From: Nocardioides aromaticivorans | GTDB taxonomy: Bacteria > Actinomycetota > Actinomycetes > Propionibacteriales > Nocardioidaceae | Direction: 5' to 3' | Assembly: GCF_013408525.1 (NCBI RefSeq) | Contig: NZ_JACBZM010000001.1 | Location: 3,162,001 to 3,226,000, forward strand | DNA: 64,000 nucleotides | Shown: piece by piece, positions 60,201 through 64,000 of the stretch | How positions within the stretch are numbered: position 1 is the first letter of the stretch | Layout of the letters: every line of letters starts with the position of its first letter | Made by a program: the position numbers and the translations under genes | The notes under the pieces: generated by a model | Seen by the model: the letters and a program-made list of their open reading frames with translations, nothing else | The model's database searches: none | Told to the model about the DNA's origin: nothing

Positions 60201-62030
60201 GTGCGCCGTACCCTCGCCGCCACCCTGGCCACCTCGACCGCCGTCGCGGTCACGACCTTCTCCGCGGCCGCGCCCGCGCCGGCGAAGCCCGGTCCGCAGC
60301 CGCCGCCCAAGGTGCCGGTCGCGACCGGCTACGGCGGAGCGGTCAGCTCCGTCGACCCCAACGCGACGGCCATCGGGCTGGACGTGCTGCGCCGCGGCGG
60401 CAACGCGGTCGACGCCGCCGTCGCGACGGCCGCGGCGCTCGGCGTGACCGAGCCCTACAGTGCGGGCGTCGGGGGCGGTGGCTATCTCGTCCACTACGAC
60501 GCCGCGTCGGGCGAGGTCACCACGATCGACGGCCGCGAGACCGCGCCCGCCGCGATGCAGCCCGACGCCTTCATCGACCCGGCGACCGGCAAGCCCTACC
60601 CGTTCACCCCGGACCTGGTGACCAGCGGCGTCTCCGTCGGCGTGCCCGGGACGCCCGCGACCTGGCAGACCGCGCTCGACCGCTGGGGGAGCCTGTCCCT
60701 GGCGGACGCCCTGCGACCCGCCGCCGACCTCGCCCAGCGCGGCTTCACCGTCGACCCGACCTTCGCGCTCCAGACCAGTGAGAACGCCCTGCGCTTCCGC
60801 ACCTTCACCAGCTCCGGCGAGCTGTTCCTGCCCCGTGGCCGGGTGCCGGCGGTCGGCAGCACCTTCCGCAACCCCGACCTCGCCCGTACCTACCGGCTCC
60901 TCGGCGCCCGCGGCACCGGATGGCTGTACGACGGCGCGCTCGGCGCCGAGGTGGCCCGCACCGTGCAGCGCCCGCCGCTGAGCGGTGAGACCGACCTGCC
61001 GGTGCCGGTCGGCTCGATGACGACCGCCGACCTGGCGGGCTACCGCGCGCACGTCCAGGCGCCCACCTCGATCGGCTACCGCGGCTACGACGTCTACGGG
61101 ATGGCGCCGTCGTCGTCCGGCGGCACCACGGTCGGGGAGTCGCTCAACATCCTCGAGCAGTTGCCCGAGCCGGCCGACGACGTGGCCGCGCTGCACCAGT
61201 ACCTCGAGTCGACGGCGCTCGCCTTCGCCGACCGCGGCCGCTACGTCGGCGACCCGGCCTACGTCGACGTGCCCACGGAGGCGCTGCTCGACGACACCTT
61301 CGCCAAGGAGCGAGGCTGCCTCGTCGATCCCGCGGTCGCCGCGACCAAGCCGGTCGCGGCGGGCGACGTGACGTCGTACGACGGCATCTGCGAGGCGCCG
61401 GCCGACGCGGAGGGTGTCGACGCCGACACCGAGGGCCTGTCCACGACCCACCTGACCACCGCCGACCGGTGGGGCAATGTCGTCTCCTACACGCTCACCA
61501 TCGAGCAGACCGGCGGCTCGGGCATCGTCGTGCCCGGCCGCGGCTTCCTGCTCAACAACGAGCTGACCGACTTCTCCACCGTCTACGACCCGGCCGACCC
61601 CAACCGGATCCAGCCCGGCAAGCGGCCGCGCAGCTCGATGTCGCCGACGATCCTGCTGCGCGACGGCAAGCCGGTCCTCGCGCTCGGCTCGCCGGGCGGC
61701 TCCACGATCATCACGACCGTCCTGCAGGTGCTGCTCAACCGCCTCGACCTCGGCATGAGCCTGCCCGCGGCGGTCGCCGCGCCGCGCGCCTCCCAGCGCA
61801 ACACCGCCAACGTGACCGCCGAGCAGGCGTTCATCGACAGGTACGGCGCCGCGCTGGCGTCGTACGGGCACCACTTCGCGGTGGCCGGTCCGCCCGGCTC
61901 GAGTGCGTCCGAGATCGGTGCCGTCGCGGCGATCGAGCTGGGGCCGGGCGGACAGCTGACCGCGGTGGCGGAGCCCACACGCCGTGGCGGGGGATCGGCG
62001 GGGGTGGTCAGGCCTACATTGGGTCGGTGA
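60201..62030 (+). CDS. ggt: Gamma-glutamyltransferase (secreted)
   Basis: This 609-aa Ntn hydrolase transfers or hydrolyses gamma-glutamyl groups, for example of glutathione or gamma-glutamyl peptides. A signal peptide (residues 1-28) lies after the GTG at 60201, which has GGAGG 5 nt upstream. The N-terminal subunit has TGYGGAVSSVDPNA and GGYLVHYD. The nucleophilic Thr starting the small subunit is in LSTTHLTTADRWGN, followed by NNELTDFS and the SSMSPTIL motif. It overlaps the next gene by 4 nt. Confidence 0.94.
   Translation: MRRTLAATLATSTAVAVTTFSAAAPAPAKPGPQPPPKVPVATGYGGAVSSVDPNATAIGLDVLRRGGNAVDAAVATAAALGVTEPYSAGVGGGGYLVHYDAASGEVTTIDGRETAPAAMQPDAFIDPATGKPYPFTPDLVTSGVSVGVPGTPATWQTALDRWGSLSLADALRPAADLAQRGFTVDPTFALQTSENALRFRTFTSSGELFLPRGRVPAVGSTFRNPDLARTYRLLGARGTGWLYDGALGAEVARTVQRPPLSGETDLPVPVGSMTTADLAGYRAHVQAPTSIGYRGYDVYGMAPSSSGGTTVGESLNILEQLPEPADDVAALHQYLESTALAFADRGRYVGDPAYVDVPTEALLDDTFAKERGCLVDPAVAATKPVAAGDVTSYDGICEAPADAEGVDADTEGLSTTHLTTADRWGNVVSYTLTIEQTGGSGIVVPGRGFLLNNELTDFSTVYDPADPNRIQPGKRPRSSMSPTILLRDGKPVLALGSPGGSTIITTVLQVLLNRLDLGMSLPAAVAAPRASQRNTANVTAEQAFIDRYGAALASYGHHFAVAGPPGSSASEIGAVAAIELGPGGQLTAVAEPTRRGGGSAGVVRPTLGR
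62015..62020 (+). promoter_or_regulatory. Likely -10 element of the PPOX gene, inside ggt
   Basis: TACATT ends 6 nt before the GTG at 62027, within the last codons of ggt, and no ribosome binding site is seen. The PPOX gene may thus have its own leaderless transcript. Confidence 0.4.
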
Positions 62031-62656
62031 CGACGTGGACCGAGATCGCCGACGAGGCCGCCCTGACCGAGCTCCTCGGTGAGCCCACCGCTGCGGCCGC
62101 GAACAAGGAGCGCTCCGCGCTGAGCGACGTCGACCGCGACTGGCTGGCGGCCTCGCCGTTCTGCATGCTCGCGACGGCCGACGCCGACGGGCGTTGCGAC
62201 GTCTCGCCCAAGGGCGACCCGGCCGGGCAGCTGGTGCACGTCATCGACGACCACACCATCGCGATCGCGGAGCGTCCCGGCAACCGCCGGGCCGACGGCT
62301 ACCGCAACATCCTCGCCAACCCGCACGTCGGGCTGAACTTCCTCATCCCCGGCCGCGGCGACACGCTGCGCGTCAACGGGCGGGCCCGGCTGGTCAGCGA
62401 CGCGCCCTTCTTCGACGCGATGGTGGTCAAGGGCCACCGCCCGCTGCTGGCCGTCGTCGTCGAGATCGAGACGGTCTTCTTCCACTGCGCCAAGGCCTTC
62501 CTCCGCTCGCAGCTGTGGAAGCCCGAGACCTGGGAGCCCGAGGCGGTCGTGCCGCGCCGCGCCGTCCTCTCGCAGCGGCTGGAGCGGCCGGACGACACCA
62601 TCGAGGAGCTCGACGCGTACTACGGGCCCAGCTACGAGGAGCGCCTCTACGGCTGA
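62027..62656 (+). CDS. FMN-binding PPOX-class flavoprotein (MSMEG_1061-like)
   Basis: This 209-aa split-barrel protein has CMLATADADGRCDVSPKGDP, IAIAERPGNRRADGYRNILANPHVGLNFLIPGRGDTLRVNGRA and a C-terminal CAKAFLRSQLW segment. These are motifs of the pyridoxamine-phosphate-oxidase-like flavoproteins of mycobacteria. The reaction is unknown. The GTG overlaps the ggt stop and dapF follows after 37 nt. Confidence 0.88.
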   Translation: MTTWTEIADEAALTELLGEPTAAAANKERSALSDVDRDWLAASPFCMLATADADGRCDVSPKGDPAGQLVHVIDDHTIAIAERPGNRRADGYRNILANPHVGLNFLIPGRGDTLRVNGRARLVSDAPFFDAMVVKGHRPLLAVVVEIETVFFHCAKAFLRSQLWKPETWEPEAVVPRRAVLSQRLERPDDTIEELDAYYGPSYEERLYG

Positions 62657-62681
62657 GTGCCGGGGGGTGGGTGGATCCCTC

Positions 62682-62687
62682 TACCCT
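62682..62687 (+). promoter_or_regulatory. Likely -10 element of dapF (leaderless)
   Basis: TACCCT ends 6 nt before the dapF GTG at 62694, with no ribosome binding site between them. Confidence 0.5.
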
Positions 62688-62693
62688 TGGGGT

Positions 62694-63563
62694 GTGTACC
62701 CCTTCCTCAAGGGTCACGGCACCGAGAACGACTTCGTCCTGCTGCCGGACCACGACGGCACCGTCCACGGCGAGCTCGCCGCGGAGCGGGTCCGCGCCCT
62801 GTGCGACCGGCGGGCGGGCATCGGTGGCGACGGCGTGCTGCGGGTCATCCGAACCTCCGCCGTCGGCGACGCCGGTCGCGGCCAGACGGTGCTGGACGGC
62901 GGGGCTGAGTGGTTCATGGACTACCGCAACTCCGACGGCTCGGTCTCCGAGATGTGCGGCAACGGGGTGCGCGTCTTCGGCCGCCACCTCGCCGAGCAGG
63001 GCCTCGTCGACACCTCCGTGCCTGTGCCGGTCGCGACCCGCGCCGGGGTGAAGGTGCTGACCTTCGCCGGGGGTACGACGGACGGCGAGATCACCGTCGA
63101 CATGGGCTCGCCGGAGTTCCCCCGGCCCCGCAGCGAGATCACCGTGGGCGAGCGCACGTGGAACTCGCTCAACGTCGACATGGGCAACCCGCACGCAGTC
63201 GTCCAGGTCGACTCCCTCGACGACGCTGGCTCGCTCCTCGAGGAGCCCGGCTACGACGGCGGCGTCTACCCGAACGGCGTCAATGTCGAATTCGTCGTGC
63301 GCCGGGGGGACCACCATGTCGCGATGCGCGTGCACGAACGCGGCTCGGGGGAGACCCGGTCCTGCGGCACGGGCGCCTGTGCTGTCGCGGTCGCCGCGGT
63401 CTGGGCCGACGGCCACGTCGAGCCGGGCCACCTGCCGACCGAGGACGTGACCTTCCGCGTCGACGTGCCCGGCGGGACGCTCACCATCACCTGGACGGCT
63501 GACAACCGGGTCCTGATGACCGGCCCGGCAGTCGTCGTCGCCGAGGGCACGACCGACCTCTGA
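62694..63563 (+). CDS. dapF: Diaminopimelate epimerase DapF
   Basis: This 289-aa enzyme converts LL- to meso-diaminopimelate for lysine and peptidoglycan. The two active-site Cys are in VSEMCGNGVRVFGR and RSCGTGACAVAVAA. FLKGHGTENDFVLL and DMGNPHAVVQV are conserved. The start is the GTG at 62694, supported by the -10 hexamer. An N-terminal extension from 62667 is unlikely. In related genomes dapF also lies close downstream of miaB-miaA. Confidence 0.96.
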   Translation: MYPFLKGHGTENDFVLLPDHDGTVHGELAAERVRALCDRRAGIGGDGVLRVIRTSAVGDAGRGQTVLDGGAEWFMDYRNSDGSVSEMCGNGVRVFGRHLAEQGLVDTSVPVPVATRAGVKVLTFAGGTTDGEITVDMGSPEFPRPRSEITVGERTWNSLNVDMGNPHAVVQVDSLDDAGSLLEEPGYDGGVYPNGVNVEFVVRRGDHHVAMRVHERGSGETRSCGTGACAVAVAAVWADGHVEPGHLPTEDVTFRVDVPGGTLTITWTADNRVLMTGPAVVVAEGTTDL

Positions 63564-63641
63564 CCGACGGATTGCCGCCCCGCTCCGCGGTAGGGAGTGG
63601 CGTGCCCGCCGACAGCTGGTCCCGGTGGGAACGGCTCGCTG

Positions 63642-63665
63642 AAATTGATTGATATCAATCAATTT
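63642..63665. promoter_or_regulatory. Perfect 24-bp AT-rich palindrome
   Basis: AAATTGATTGAT (63642-63653) is followed directly by its complement (63654-63665). It has only 4 G/C in 24 bases, in DNA of about 70% GC, 172 nt upstream of the terminal SDR gene. It looks like a high-affinity operator for a dimeric repressor, possibly TetR type. The surrounding 273-base space (63564-63836) has no gene. Confidence 0.7.
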
Positions 63666-63788
63666 GAGCGTGGGCGACCCATCGGGATCGGATCACACCG
63701 GCGCCAACCGCAGTGACGAGCGTGAGCCCACGACCACGTCGCGAGCGCCGGAGAATCCCGGCCGGCGCGCGTCAGGGATCCCCGACAC

Positions 63789-63805
63789 TGACACCTCTGG
63801 TGTCA
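63789..63805. promoter_or_regulatory. Inverted repeat TGACACC-TCT-GGTGTCA at the SDR promoter
   Basis: The perfect 7-bp arms around TCT lie just upstream of the spacer of the probable SDR promoter (-10 TACAGT at 63824-63829, 7 nt before the ATG). The position fits an operator that controls this gene. Confidence 0.6.
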
Positions 63806-63836
63806 CGGTCCGCCGCGCGGCGCTACAGTCCGGGCC

Positions 63837-64000
63837 ATGGAACTCACCGGATCCTCCGCCATCGTCACCGGCGGCGCCTCGGGCATCGGCGCGGCCGCTG
63901 CCCGCGCGCTCGCCGCCAAGGGCGCCACCGTCGTCGTCGCCGACCTCCAGGCCGACAAGGGCGAGGCCCTTGCCGCCGAGATCAACGGCGTCTTCGCCCA
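63837..64000 (+). CDS. SDR family NAD(P)-dependent oxidoreductase (C-terminus off the right edge)
   Basis: Only the first 54 residues are present: LTGSSAIVTGGASGIGAAAARALAAKGATVVVADLQ, the Rossmann Gly-rich motif and the acidic NAD-selective residue after strand 2. The pattern resembles 3-hydroxyacyl-CoA dehydrogenase type II (HSD10-like) proteins, which would fit fatty-acid or sterol breakdown. The ATG at 63837 is 7 nt after a TACAGT -10 hexamer, so the transcript is probably leaderless. Two palindromes precede it. Confidence 0.85.
   Translation, partial: MELTGSSAIVTGGASGIGAAAARALAAKGATVVVADLQADKGEALAAEINGVFA

Overview
The window is GC-rich chromosomal DNA from a motile, high-GC Gram-positive bacterium. 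An actinomycete of the Nocardioidaceae type (Nocardioides-like) fits best. The evidence is the overall codon bias, the RpfB, DosR-like, PucR, ANTAR, SigB/F-type sigma, DUF3556 and DUF222-HNH proteins, many apparently leaderless genes, and a flagellar regulon that uses FliA, CsrA and FliW. The genus is an inference from gene content; no 16S rRNA or tRNA gene was seen.

1-21.4 kb is a flagellar and chemotaxis block. On the minus strand, reading right to left, are cheR, cheY, a CheX-like gene, a second cheY, a second possible CheX-like gene, then flgB-flgC-fliE-fliF, which runs off the left edge. cheB is divergent from cheR, and a 21-bp perfect inverted repeat lies exactly midway between them. 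Then come a FliT-like gene, fliS, fliD, flagellin and a FliA-type sigma factor on minus, and flgN-flgK-flgL-fliW-csrA on plus. A DUF222/HNH endonuclease gene separates these from cheA-cheW-mcp. The flagellin leader carries two GGA motifs, one in a hairpin loop over the ribosome binding site, which suits CsrA/FliW control.

21.4-31.5 kb looks like a general-stress island. It holds an orphan DosR-like regulator, a SigB/SigF-family sigma gene, a haem-oxygenase-fold/CDGSH/zinc-alcohol-dehydrogenase operon, a PAS-ANTAR protein, an SDR, small acidic and membrane proteins, a divergent Nramp-like transporter coupled to a PRC-barrel protein, and a Rho_N-like small protein. Four sites resembling GNNT-N15/16-GGGTAY promoters lie upstream of the sigma gene and of three other units, so the sigma factor may control itself and its neighbours.

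31.6-52.3 kb is mainly housekeeping: protein O-mannosyltransferase, rsmI, tatD, rpfB, rsmA, ispE, an ABC-F protein, a MarR/hydrolase divergent pair with a clear operator, a methyltransferase, a DUF4442 protein, a glutamate-type ABC importer (gluA-B-C-D), miaB, a peptidase S51, a NUDIX protein and miaA.

52.4-64 kb holds an acyl-CoA-ligase/DUF3556/phytoene-desaturase-like operon divergent from a PucR-type regulator. It is followed by an AraC-DinB fusion with a RibD-like reductase, gamma-glutamyltransferase, a PPOX flavoprotein, dapF, and a partial SDR preceded by two strong palindromes.

Two small palindromic repeat families cross the window. One 36-bp element has four full copies and one partial copy, and one full copy lies in frame inside the HNH gene. 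A different palindrome lies in frame in the ABC-F linker. Many genes have a TANNNT hexamer ending 6-8 nt before the start codon, as expected for leaderless mRNAs.
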